Shown: positions 1-9,415 of the stretch, piece by piece
Layout: the number at the start of each line of letters is the position of its first letter
Position numbering within the stretch: the first letter of the stretch is position 1
NCBI GenBank assembly: GCA_015501055.1
Contig: JADNYV010000534.1
Coordinates: 1-23,247 of the forward strand
DNA length: 23,247 nucleotides
DNA from: Mucidula mucida
Lineage: Eukaryota; Basidiomycota; Agaricomycetes; Agaricales; Physalacriaceae
Reading direction: 5' to 3'
The notes under the pieces: model-generated
Databases searched by the model: none
What the model was told of the DNA's origin: nothing
Seen by the model: the letters and a program-made list of their open reading frames with translations, nothing else
Position numbers and translations under genes: made by a program

Positions 1-260
1 TTTTGATGGTGCCGAGAGTGAAGCTGGCGTACGATTCGAAAGTGTTTGACATTATCCATCCGACGCGACGGAATCTGACTGCGATTCGTGGTTATGTGCG
101 CATCGGCGGCCTGCCAGATAATCCGAATACAGACCCGCAGGATCGTTCGTGGTTTGGACCCCACGATAGGTTGTTTACGGAAGAGGAGAGTGAACCGTTG
201 AATTTTGTTCCTGGACCTGATAACGGTGGGTTTCGTTATACCTCTTGTTTAATTGACTGA
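1..260 (+). CDS. 3' end of an unrecognised protein-coding gene (partial)
   Basis: An open frame enters from the left edge and stops at 258-260 (TGA), giving about 85 C-terminal residues. The composition looks like real protein: charged and aromatic residues are mixed (for example IIHPTRRNLTAIRGYVRIGG and then FGPHDRLFTEEE), with no low-complexity tract. I do not recognise the family and see no catalytic motif, membrane segment or targeting signal. The start and any introns lie outside the window. The next gene begins 214 bp downstream on the same strand. An alternative is that this is only the last exon of a longer multi-exon gene. Confidence 0.5.
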   Translation, partial: LMVPRVKLAYDSKVFDIIHPTRRNLTAIRGYVRIGGLPDNPNTDPQDRSWFGPHDRLFTEEESEPLNFVPGPDNGGFRYTSCLID

Positions 261-474
261 CGAGATGTACAGTATGGTGTTGGGGATGGGACGGTGCTGG
301 AGACTTGGAAGGACCGGATGTTGATCCTATATGGGAGCCCATGCCGAATAGGTCGAGGCTTCCAGACGCGATAGTGGTGCGACACGATAGAAGTATAGTA
401 TTGTAGCAACTGTAATACGGGATAAGTGCCCAATCGGGAAGTGGCTTTCTCAGCATAAACTACAACGACGTCGA

Positions 475-1610
475 ATGAGCATGCAACGATGGGCTGCTCA
501 TAGACGGATCGTGCTGCCTCTATTCTCGCCATGGCAATGCCGCTCACACAGCGTGCAGACACAGAAAATCGACGTTGCCAACCGGCCCATCCCGCCGCCC
601 CCAATAATACTATCGCGACCTCCACCAGCGGTAGACCTCGCGCCAGAGCTCACGACGCTGCGCCAAAACCTGATAAACTTGCTGGGCTCGGCGCATCCTA
701 GCCTACAGGACCTAGCGCGGCACTATTTTGCGGACAGCTCGAGTCTCGTGCGCTCATGCGTCATTCTACTTTTTGCGCGGGCGACGAACGCGTCGGGGCC
801 GGGCTGGGAGCGAGCTGTGCTGGCCGCGTGCAGCGAGGACACGCGCGAGCTCGACCAACCATTAACGCGTGCGGACGTCCTACCGTACTGGAACCCCAAC
901 ATGCCCGACCACGCAGCGTCCTTTGACTCGGTCTTTGCTCTGCGTATGCCCACCACCACTACGCCGCGCCATCACAACAGCAGCAGCAGCAGACCGCCTC
1001 TCCACCTCCTCCCCGCACAGCTCCGGCTCGCGCAAATCATGGAGATGATCCATGTCGCCTCGATCCTGCACGACCAGGTCACCGTCTCGCCCTCGGACTC
1101 GTCCAACAAGCTCTGCATCCTCGGCGGCGACTTTCTCCTTGGCCGTGCGAGCGCTGCGCTCTCCCGGCTCGGCTCGAATCACGTCGTGGAGCTCATCGGG
1201 AGCGTCATATCCAATATCTCGGAAGGACGCGTAGTCATGTCGTCGTCGTGGGACGAATATCTCAAAAATGCCTATCTCAAGACGGGCAGCCTGATGGCCA
1301 AGGGCGCGCGGTCTGCTGTCTTGTTGGCAGGCGGGACGGTGGCGATGCAGGATATGGCATTTGCGTTTGGAAGGAATCTAGGCATGGCGATGCAGGTATG
1401 CAAGTACTTGTGTTCTGTGTTTGATGCAACTTACAAAGGGAATAGCTTGCAGAGTATGCTGCGGAAGGAGGAGCTCCACGGTGCTGGGATGTTGCACACG
1501 CGTATTCACAGCGTGCGACTGAGATTCTGAGGTTTTTACCAGACAATGATACACGCGACGCGTTAGAGTTGGTAGTTGAGGGTATAGTAGACAGACAACG
1601 GACAAGTTAG
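475..1610 (+). CDS. Polyprenyl diphosphate synthase-like protein, probably a non-catalytic (Dlp1/PDSS2-type) subunit, mitochondrial
   Basis: Exons 475-1395 and 1446-1610 give 361 aa. The 50-nt intron (GTATGC..ATAG, branch-like CTTAC) is inferred because only the frame after it gives the family C-terminus (ATEILRFLPDNDTRDALE). Coq1-type enzymes make the polyprenyl tail of ubiquinone in mitochondria; some fungi and animals add a second, inactive subunit (Dlp1/PDSS2). The N-terminus is basic and Ser/Pro-rich, fitting a presequence. Family blocks seen are the FARATNASG region, MIHVASILHDQVT, GGDFLLGRASAAL and FGRNLGMAMQ. The first Asp-rich motif, normally HDDVID-like, reads HDQVTV, so magnesium-diphosphate binding should be lost. 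The second Asp-rich motif and roughly 50 neighbouring residues are absent. A Ser run (codons 978-991, CAG-type repeat) interrupts the N-terminal half. It could instead be a degraded COQ1 copy. Confidence 0.75.
978..991 (+). repeat. Short CAG-type trinucleotide run encoding Ser
   Basis: AGCAGCAGCAGCAG-type run within the polyprenyl-synthase-like gene, read in frame as a Ser tract. It is a low-complexity insertion between conserved helices. Confidence 0.6.
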
Positions 1611-1638
1611 AGCAGCCTACTATGTATATAGATGTAGC

Positions 1639-2535
1639 CTAAAGGTTAGCCTTCTTCTCGAGAAAGACGACAGCAATGCCTCTGTGTGCAATCATATCTG
1701 TCTCTCTGTATCGACGCGCCACGTCGCCCAGCTCCTCCATAACCGCGTCTATCTTTGCCTCCATATCAGACGTCTTGGGCGGGGCTTTTCCCCTTTGCTC
1801 TGCGCCCTTTTCCATAGCGAATACCAAGTCGACTTTGGCGCCCTTTTCGAGCTCTTTTCTAACGCTGCGCAGCTTGTGTCCCAAGTCGCCGGGAGCAATA
1901 TTCCAGCCCATCTGGAACTCCTTCTTTCCCTTTGCCTTGCCCTTCTTGTCCTCCTTCTGCTGCTGCCGAGCCTGGCGTTCGATCGCCCGGTCAATGATTT
2001 TGACGATGGGCTTGGGAACGCTCGTTACAAGCTGGAGCTTGACCTTTTTCGTGTCAATCGTCTCAAGGTATTCCTTGACATTAATCTCCCGGAGCGGCTG
2101 ACCCGGTTCACTGAGCCACACCGTCTCATAGACAATCCTCTCGTTCTCTGGCTTATACGCGCCTTCCCTCGTCTCGTCCGGGTAAATGTGTTTATCGACG
2201 AGAATGACGACGGGCTCGGGGGAGACGCGGACGAGGGCGAGCTTGTACTTTTCGCGATCGAGCTGGGCGAGGTACTGCTTGACGTGTATTTCTTGCCCCG
2301 TTTTGGCCTGGCGGACGGTCACGTTGAAGATGTTGGGCGGCTTGGGCGCGGGTGTGCCGGGGACGTGTGGGGGCGGTGTCCAGGTGGGCGGGACGACGAG
2401 GGTGGCACGGGAGAACGGGATCTTTTCGTCCTCGAAGCGCTGTGTGTCGAGGCGCGGCGCTGTGGCGTGCAGCAAGCGCGAGGGTCCAGCAAGTGGACGC
2501 TGCTGCAAGGTCCGCCGGAAAAGGACGGTTGCCAT
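1639..2535 (-). CDS. Mitochondrial translation initiation factor IF-3
   Basis: Single exon, 298 aa, starting at the ATG at 2535; the frame extends upstream but only with non-ATG codons. IF3 binds the mitochondrial small ribosomal subunit, keeps the subunits apart and proofreads the start codon. The first 40 or so residues are Arg/Leu/Ala-rich with few acids, fitting a presequence. The IF3 C-terminal domain is clear at about 206-295 (FQMGWNIAPGDLGHKLRSVR, then LEKGAKVDLVF and a final AVVFLEKK strand). The IF3 N-terminal fold (REINVKEYLETID..PKPIVKIID) is at 149-182, followed by the usual Lys-rich linker. A second similar block lies at 82-114, so the N domain core looks duplicated. Its stop is 28 bp from the stop of the convergent polyprenyl-synthase gene. 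It is divergent to TIM22 across 107 bp. Confidence 0.88.
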   Translation of the reverse strand: MATVLFRRTLQQRPLAGPSRLLHATAPRLDTQRFEDEKIPFSRATLVVPPTWTPPPHVPGTPAPKPPNIFNVTVRQAKTGQEIHVKQYLAQLDREKYKLALVRVSPEPVVILVDKHIYPDETREGAYKPENERIVYETVWLSEPGQPLREINVKEYLETIDTKKVKLQLVTSVPKPIVKIIDRAIERQARQQQKEDKKGKAKGKKEFQMGWNIAPGDLGHKLRSVRKELEKGAKVDLVFAMEKGAEQRGKAPPKTSDMEAKIDAVMEELGDVARRYRETDMIAHRGIAVVFLEKKANL

Positions 2536-2642
2536 TGCGAGAAACGGGGAACACGCTAACAAGCGCGTCAAGACGGTTGGTGGTAAAAGGTCTCTTTACC
2601 TGGGGTACCCGCCGGCACTTGATTCCGACGATCATCAGTCTC
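2536..2642. promoter_or_regulatory. Shared divergent upstream region of mitochondrial IF3 and TIM22
   Basis: Only 107 bp separate the IF3 ATG (minus, 2535) from the TIM22 ATG (plus, 2643), so the two promoters and both 5' leaders must share or overlap this interval. I see no clear TATA box on either strand. Both products act in mitochondria, which suggests co-expression, but no known regulatory site is recognised. Confidence 0.5.
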
Positions 2643-3298
2643 ATGAGTGGTAAAGACCCAAGATTCCCTTTCTCCGCACCAATATACCCTCCGGGCAAGG
2701 AGCCTCTGCCTCCCGTATTGACAAAACAGGATAGGGAGGCCGTGTTGGAGACCAGGATGCTCCACAACAGGTCCTCCATCTTCACCGAATCCGCCCCGTT
2801 CAAGAGTGCCATGGCTGGCGCAGTCTTCATTAAATTAGTTATCCCTGCTCATCTCGTGTAGGCTTCGGTATCGGAGGTGTCTTCTCCCTCATAACCACCT
2901 CTTTCCAGTATGAAGATCCTCTACTGCGCCAGCAAGTCGCTGCGGGTGCATCGCAGAAATACAGAGTCATCCTCAAAGATATGTGCAAAAGGTGTCTATT
3001 CCAACGGAAAGAGCTTTGCAAAGGTCGGAGCGCTCTATGCTGGTACAGAGTGTCTCATCGAAGGCGTATGTCGTTCTTGCATATACTCCAAATCCCAACT
3101 CATTTCCGCGTTATGTAGTATCGCGCAAAGAACGACATTTATAATTCTGTTGCTGCGGGATTCATCACTGGAAGTGTCCTCGGACGAAGCGGCGGACCAA
3201 AGGCAGCGATAGGCAGTGGATTGGTCTTGGCTGCGTTTTCTGCCGCTATAGACTGGTTTATTCGAGAAGAACCAGAGTGCGTTATACCTCTGGCTTGA
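2643..3298 (+). CDS. TIM22: Mitochondrial import inner membrane translocase subunit TIM22, frame disturbed
   Basis: Likely exons are 2643-2822, 2862-3065 and 3119-3298 (about 188 aa). TIM22 forms the carrier translocase pore in the inner membrane. Family blocks are [30 protein letters not shown], then [39 protein letters not shown] and [16 protein letters not shown], covering the expected Tim17/22/23 membrane segments. Intron 2 (3066-3118, GTATGT..GTAG) is clean. The first junction leaves GFGIGG one base out of frame with exon 1, and near 2993 the frame slips back by one base between KDMCKRC and YSNGKSF. The two slips cancel. A donor at 2806 (phase 1) would fix the first junction but delete AMAGA, and would leave the second slip. 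Either these are sequence errors or this allele is broken. It is divergent from IF3. Confidence 0.82.
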
Positions 3299-4160
3299 TT
3301 CATCTTCGCTGATGCTGTGTACAGTGGTAAATAAGCATTCGCACGCTGGTCCGTTTCGACACATATAAATGTTGTTGTTCAACTCGTTGGTGCATTTATG
3401 GCACAACTCTGGACGGTTCACATGCTGAACCTCTAGACTCATACGACGTCTGGACCTACAGTATAGGGTATTCCTTACCAAATGCCGCCCCTTAACCCAT
3501 CTAGCTAGTGCAAGACTCTTGCTGGCGTCTTCTATTGGGCGCCTGGAGCGACGTTCCGGAATAGATATTCCTCGTATTCGTGACGAACACGGCGCGATAC
3601 ATCCCACATAGCGACTGACAGGTTATGTAGCGTCGAAATGATCTATATTTTAGTTCTTTGCCAGTTTTGAGACCTGCCGCTTCAGTTAAAAAGTTACAAG
3701 ATAGGATCTTCTAGGAGAATTGTATTCGAAATGCGATGCGGGAGCCAAGAGTTTATACAGAAGGTGTACTTTTGATCAGCATCGGTGATGGACCTTGAAA
3801 CCCGTGTACCGTTGGGCACACATTAGCGCGTTAAAAAGACTAATAGGATCACATCAAATGCAAAGTGTGGAAAGACGCGTATAGGACGCGTCGCAAAAGA
3901 CTTTAGGAGCACTCCAACTTGCGGATCGTTTTCGCCGTCTTCCAGGCTCCTGATTAGTCAGCCGTACATGCATGCCGTGTCACAGGGACGTGACATTTTC
4001 CTTATTGCCTTCTCCCCCTTACGACAACGGTTGTACACCTTGGCTGGACAAGACAAGATCTCCAGGTGTCGCGTCGATACCCTAGGATTACTCCCACACC
4101 AGTTTTCAAATACAGAGCAGCTGCCCTTGACTTGACTTGCAACAATTCACGACGACCACA
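3299..4160. other. Gene-free stretch between TIM22 and the GPI-protein gene
   Basis: About 860 bp holding the TIM22 3' region and the upstream region of the next plus-strand gene. A minus-strand open frame runs through 3035-3607, but it is antisense to TIM22 exons 2-3 and has no recognisable domain. The 4000-4130 part is C/T-rich on the plus strand, as is common before fungal start sites. No RNA gene or repeat is seen. Confidence 0.5.
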
Positions 4161-4854
4161 ATGCTTTCCTTCCTGATACCCTCGCGCAATGTTATACGCT
4201 GTCTGGCCGTCAGCCTTCTCGTGGCTTCCGCATCTGGTACGCCTCGCTTAGGCGGGATTTCCTGGATATCTCTAACTTCCAATTTACAGCATACTTTGTC
4301 GTCACGGAGCCCACGGAAGACACGCAGTGGCAGAATGGGAAGGCGAACGTGATAACATGGGACAAGGGCGTGCTTGACGGCGTCAGCGCTTTCGACCTCG
4401 AAATGACCCGCCTAAGTTCAGACGGACTCACATATATCGCTTCTACAAGTACGCCCTCTCGCCCTTGTGTACTTGACTATGTTAACCGTGTTATCTAGTA
4501 CCCTCGCTCAAGCACTCTACAAAGTCCCTAAGTGTTTATCTCGAAGACGTGCCCGCAGGCGATGATTACTTTCTCCTATTCCTCAACTCCAGTCACGGCG
4601 TCCTATATGCCATATCGCCGCGCTTTACCATCCTCAACGCTTCCGACACTGCAACCGCCGCAAGCACTGCTACGGCTGACGCAGATGCGGCGACTGTCAC
4701 TATTAGCGGCTCGCCAAATCCCACACAAGCGTTCGCCACGACGTTTCCCGCAGTAGAATCTGGCGGCGTGCGCCTTATGCTCGACGTGCCAGTACTGGGA
4801 ATGATGGCAACTGTCTTTGGGTGTGCGTTGGGCGCTGCGTGGACACTGTGGTAG
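4161..4854 (+). CDS. Secreted Kre9/Knh1-type Ser/Thr-rich GPI-anchored cell-wall protein
   Basis: Exons 4161-4236, 4290-4448 and 4499-4854 give 196 aa; both introns (53 and 50 nt) are phase 1 with clean GT..AG ends. The start yields a hydrophobic signal peptide (VIRCLAVSLLVASASG). The mature part matches the Kre9/Knh1-like N-terminal domain of fungal Ser/Thr-rich GPI proteins: FVVTEPTEDTQWQNGKANVI, TWDKG, then FDLEMTRLSSDG, VYLEDVPAGDDYFLLFLN and ISPRFTI. An Ala/Thr/Ser/Asp-rich linker follows, and the protein ends in a hydrophobic tail (LGMMATVFGCALGAAWTLW) typical of a GPI attachment signal. It probably sits at the plasma membrane or in the wall; beta-1,6-glucan work is known for Kre9 itself but is only a guess here. 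A plausible 3'-UTR intron lies at about 4875-4928. Confidence 0.82.
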
Positions 4855-5202
4855 ACATCGGGCATTTGAAGCCGGTAAGTACGCATCTACGTTCTGCCTC
4901 TGCCCACCATCATTTACGTCTCGTGTAGATCAACGGGTGATTGGCCCAAAAATGGGACTAGTGGTGATATTATATGGCAACGGACCTTGTAGACTTTTCA
5001 TGGATTGTAACCGTCACTCGCTTGCATAGAACGTTCTCTTTATTGACTCTTCGCAGTATATATCTATCAAGGATTTTTAATCTCTACACTACAGCTTGGG
5101 AATCATAGACTTTAGAAGGGTTACACAACCTTATCTTCCCTGCGTCGAGTCTGCTAATCTCGCAGATCATTCGTTGTGACAGCACCTGATAGCCCAACAG
5201 TT
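4855..5202. other. Convergent 3' region between the GPI-protein gene and SEN15
   Basis: About 350 bp between the stops of two convergent genes. It contains an intron-like stretch (GTAAGTACGC at 4875 to a TCGTGTAG acceptor ending at 4928) in the presumed 3' UTR of the plus-strand gene, and AT-rich sequence consistent with 3' ends. No coding evidence is seen. Confidence 0.4.
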
Positions 5203-5629
5203 TCATACAGGAGGCTTGACGATGCCAGCACTCAGTTTGTAGTACACAATGGACGAATCGTCGGCGGATATGCCTAGATAGATTTCCGACGGATTCTCGA
5301 GTGCTCTAAACGCGTTTTGAAGCCTGCCACATATATGAGATTAACCATCTACTTTGTCAAACAAAAAAAAACGCGCACCAGGCATATGTTAGAGACTCTG
5401 TCAAAGCACAGGGAACGACGTAAACCAGCGTGCCCGCGTCGCGCCTCCCCTTGACGGCGCCGCGCGGGAAATCCAAGACGAGCCCGAGGTCGACGACGTT
5501 CACGTCGGTCCAGGACTGCGCGTAGAGGATGTCGTTGTACACTTGGAAGAGGCACCCGGATGTTTCTGGGTATTTCGTGATGAGCGCGTCGAGCGCTTCG
5601 TTGGACGGGTGTGTGTCTGGCGCGAACAT
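5203..5629 (-). CDS. SEN15: tRNA-splicing endonuclease subunit Sen15
   Basis: Minus-strand exons 5629-5379 and 5323-5203 give 123 aa. The intron (55 nt, GTGCGC..GGCAG, phase 2) has a T9 run near its donor. Sen15 is the small structural subunit that dimerises with Sen34 in the nuclear tRNA-intron endonuclease. The sequence matches the fungal Sen15 domain: CLFQVYNDILYAQSWTDVNV, a GAVKGRR turn, VYVVPCALTESLTYAW, and after the intron LQNAFRALENPSEIYLGIS, DDSSIVYYKLSAGIVKPPV up to the stop. The start ATG gives a short leader (MFAPDTHPSNEALDALITKY) as expected for a single-domain protein. The gene lies 89 bp downstream of the tRNase Z gene on the same strand, so two tRNA-maturation genes are in tandem. 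The frame is intact. Confidence 0.85.
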
Positions 5630-5718
5630 GGTGGTGGTGGGAGGAGAGTCCCGAAATGGCAATTTTTCGAATTGATGAATACAACTCAGATACATATAGA
5701 AACACTAGATGACTACAT

Positions 5719-8700
5719 TTAAATCGCGACATCCCCATATCCACTGTTCACCACCAGCTCATCTAGCTTTTGATCATCCTCATCCTCCGTATCCTTCATA
5801 CTCTTAATAACAGCCGGCAAATAATGCTTCAACTTCCACATATTCCCAATCGTCAGATTCGCATGGTCAAACGCGTGCACAATCACCCGCGTCTCGTCCG
5901 TGTCGCCAAACGACGGCAGCTTGGGGTAGCGAGCCGAAAAGTGGTTGAGGAGAATGTTCTCGGCGTTCATCCTACCTCGGCGAGTTAGTTAGTCGTAAAC
6001 AATCGAGTGCGGCGGCGGTAGTGACGAACCTTTTCCCGATGGCCACAGCCTGGCCATGAGTGCTGTGAGCTTTCTGCACCGCCAAGTCCTCTTGGTCGTC
6101 TGCCATAGTAGCTTCGTGTATGAGCAACGTGCACCCTTGACCCGCATACACCAACGCATCGGCGGGGACGGTGTCTGCCGAAAACCTTCATTACATATCT
6201 TTCTCAGTACTATCCGCACAAGGACTAGAACATGAACACCTACATGATACTCCACCCGTCCTTACTCTTAATATGCAAACCATAACAGATCGTCCGGTGG
6301 CGCACATCAACCGTCCGAACAGAGTCAAGATTAAGCGCCTCACATAACCTGGTGGCGTTCATCTTGGACCTTTTTACTCAAACATTAGCACAAGGTAAAG
6401 CATAATGAAAATTTTACAACGAACATGTTGATCTCCGTCCACGGCTCGTGTCCACCGAGTCGCCACCGCCCATATTCCGCATACGCCTCGGGCTTTTTCC
6501 AGTGGAGAGCTTCGCTCATCACCTGTATCACGCCGTTGCCGCTGGGATCGTCCAGTCCCATGTTCTGGACATCAGAAAGCTCGCGGAGGTACAGATGTAC
6601 CGGGCGGATGGCAACAAGATACAGAGGCGCCGTTGGTGGCGGATCGAGCTGCCCAGCAAGTCAGCAGTGAATGACAAAAAAAAAAACACAGGAAGAGAAA
6701 CGAACCGTCCGCCTCATGCGGAGAATCTGAGCAATACCCATATGATGATCTCCGTGGATGTGACTGGCAAATATACACTTGGTCTGGCGAAGAACATCCC
6801 AGACGTTATTGGGTTGCGATGGATTCCGACCATACATTCGGACCAGCTGCCCCCAAGTACCTTCACCAGCATCCATGAATAAATTGCCATATCCCGGGAT
6901 GGTGATCAACGTCGAAGACACTTAGAAAATAATCAGATAAGTGGCTTGCTTTCAAGAAAAGTTGTAATGAGCATACCGTTCCGATATTTGCTCGGCACTG
7001 CACTGCTCGTCCCAAGAGGCAATACACCAATGTCCGCCCCTCGAGAAACGACCTGCATAGAGTTCTCCTCCTGCACCTTTACCGCCTCTCGGGCTTCGTT
7101 GTAAGCCTTCAGCGTATGCGGCGGTAACACCAACTCCTCTTTGCCAGTTGCCACAGAATGAAAAGTATCCAAATCCTGCACTGCCGTCTCTTGAAAAACA
7201 TCCGTAGGCGGACGTAGATGGATAGTTGAACTCGAAGTCATTAACTGAGCGCGCTCAGGCATACCCGGGATGGCCTTGAAGTCTTTTGCCAATTCCAAGG
7301 AGTACTTGGGTACTGCAAAGATCTCCGAATCTAAACCCCGCAGGCGGAGCTGCTGAAACGCGGCGCTGGTGAATGTGACAGGATCTGGACAGTGCTCGCG
7401 CGAAGCTATAACGTGGTGGCACTTGTCGTGAAAAGAATTCATGAACGCCGTGTACCTGGGATCCTCCAGGACGCCAGGGCCACAGGTATGGAATATGCAG
7501 CGGAGATTGAGATCTGCATCTGGCGAACGTCGAAACCTGGAGTAAAAAGGAGACTCCTTGAAAGTCGCGACGAGGGAAGGGATATGGGCAACGGAGGGCA
7601 CCTCAAGTATAATAATGACTTGAGGCGGTTCAGATGGCGCGACAATCTCGTCGGCTCTGACGGTGCGTTGGAACGTTTTTCCGTCCTCTGTCACCTCGAA
7701 CGTGATGGTCTTGCCCAAAGTGAGGGCGCTGCGCAACTCACCATTAGGAATTTTAAGTTCAGCCGCCTTGAGTGCGTCGAATTTGCCGCGGTATCGAGGA
7801 CCGACGACTATATATGAGAGGACAGGTGTCAAGGAAGGATCTGCGTCGCGTACGGGGAACGTCGACGTGAATTTTGGGAGCTGTGTGTAGAAGCCTTTGG
7901 GTGGTATAGCCCGACGACGTCTGAAGTGATCGCCGATAGGAGGAGATGCGTCGTGAGGAGGCTCTTTCTGGGAGACCTCTTTTACTGGTAATGGCTGAGG
8001 CTGGGATGAAGAGGGTTCGTCGGGCTCGCCCTTTCCCTTTTTACGACGCTTGATCTTCGGAGGCTTCGGCGTCGGTTCCTTCATGTCCGCAGGAAACATA
8101 GTACGGACAGCCAACTGTCTGTATTCGTCGGCCATTTCACTGGTCAATTGCTCAGGCATGAGATCCTCAGCTTCGAGTCGTTCCAAAATGGACGCAATAT
8201 TATCATGTTTGCGCTTTCTAGATTCAGAAGCAGACACAGTCTCCTCAAGGATCTGCGACGCAGGGATGGGAGGCAAAAGTGGAAGCGCGTAAACAGTGAC
8301 ATTCTCGTCCTTGAAACACGGCTGAGGCGCGTCAGACAGTTGAGGTTTCAAAGATATCTCGTTGGGTACGACATACATCGAGTCACTGGACAACGTAAGC
8401 CAGATGTTCGGTGAAAGCAAGGTGCAGCGTACCGATACGTGTAGAGACGCATCGTCGCCATGTAATGCACTATACCAGGCGGACCATACACGGTGAGTCC
8501 CGGGATCGTGGCATCGGCAAAGGTCATCAAAAGACCTGTCTATCGTCAACGCGAAATCTCGGAAAACTGACATGACTCGTACCGGGCAGTCCACCCACTC
8601 TATGCGAGCCAACATCGGTGAAAAAGACACCTTTGGTCTTTTTCCAGTTGCGCTTGCTCTGCAGAAACGACCTGCTCGCGTTCTCTCCAGCGTTGAACAG

Positions 8701-8784
8701 GTATTTAGCCTTGTCAAAGGTGATGATTATCGCGGGCTCGGTGTCGGAGCTGACGGTGGTGAGCACAGAGGTCGACCACGTCAT
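5719..8784 (-). CDS. TRZ1: Long-form tRNase Z (tRNA 3'-end processing endonuclease, ELAC2/Trz1 type)
   Basis: Minus-strand exons are 8784-8583, 8535-8433, 8385-6977, 6920-6706, 6648-6425, 6369-6244, 6185-6030 and 5971-5719, giving 895 aa in one unbroken frame. The enzyme removes 3' trailers from pre-tRNAs in nucleus and mitochondria. The inactive N-terminal half begins WSTSVLTTVSSDTEPAIIIT and keeps FNAGENASRSF and GSHRVGGLPG. A basic linker (KIKRRKKGKG) precedes the catalytic half. That half has the PSKYRN motif (about 565-571), the metal motif SHIHGDHH (about 624-631), SADT (about 763), HEAT (about 783), HST (about 800) and HAFDH (about 843). Family size is about 800-930 aa. The frame is open above the chosen ATG but without another ATG until a stop at 8904-8902. 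A mitochondrial presequence from an upstream exon is therefore possible. Confidence 0.92.
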
Positions 8785-9415
8785 GGCTATCGATGTTGTC
8801 CGTGGTGGACGAGAGAAAGCCTTGAATACGACGGAAATGGGAGTGCCATTTACCTTCGACTTCCAAGGTGGCAGCTCGCATGCCAAAAAAGGCTGATCGG
8901 GTCAGGTGATCTTTCATCAGCGCTTCCCGCCACAAACTGGCAGCCGAAGTTAGGGAAGTGATGTTTGCCAGTATCACAGCTACACTGTGCGCCCAGAAAG
9001 ATCTAAGACTGAGGGAGTTCTAGACTGTGCGTCTAGGCTGCCAAAGTCCGCAAGAAATGACTGACGTTCGTTTAGGCGGTCTATTAAAACAATAGAACTG
9101 CCTACTTTATACAGCCTCGAGGCTTCGTTAGAACTGCTATGCCAGCTGTTATCCCAGGGCTTTCAACTACGTAGTGCAACGTCTTACGCTCGCAAGGACG
9201 ACTAGGATATCAGTCCTTAACCACCTACAAGATACTGAGACCTCATTCGATAAGTATGTACTGCCTCAGGCTCCATTGAGGCCATGGGGAGCGATAGGCT
9301 TGATGATTAGATAAGATATCCGCGTGGGAGATTGATCGAAGACGCCCAAGTGCCCCTGATTGCGGGTCGCCTTCTCCCCCATATTCTATACCCTCCGTTG
9401 CTGCTTGCGCCACCT
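8785..9415. other. Upstream region between divergent tRNase Z and the coiled-coil gene
   Basis: About 630 bp. The part next to tRNase Z (8785-8903) is open in the tRNase Z frame and could be 5' leader. From 8980 to 9330 I see no credible coding frame, RNA gene or repeat. This region should hold the promoters of both divergent genes; no strong TATA element is seen. Confidence 0.4.

Noticed and set aside
1684..2559. A 291-codon plus-strand open frame
   Set aside because: It is fully antisense to mitochondrial IF3, which has clear family motifs; Leu/Arg-rich composition is typical of a shadow frame.
3035..3607. A 190-codon minus-strand open frame with scattered Cys residues (CHKC, CECLF)
   Set aside because: It is antisense to TIM22 exons 2-3, begins at no convincing promoter, and the Cys spacing does not match a known zinc-binding domain.
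8714..8977. Alternative tRNase Z start region in another minus frame (ATG at 8977 or 8881)
   Set aside because: That frame runs out of step with the conserved N-terminal half; the ATG at 8784 gives a family-like start.
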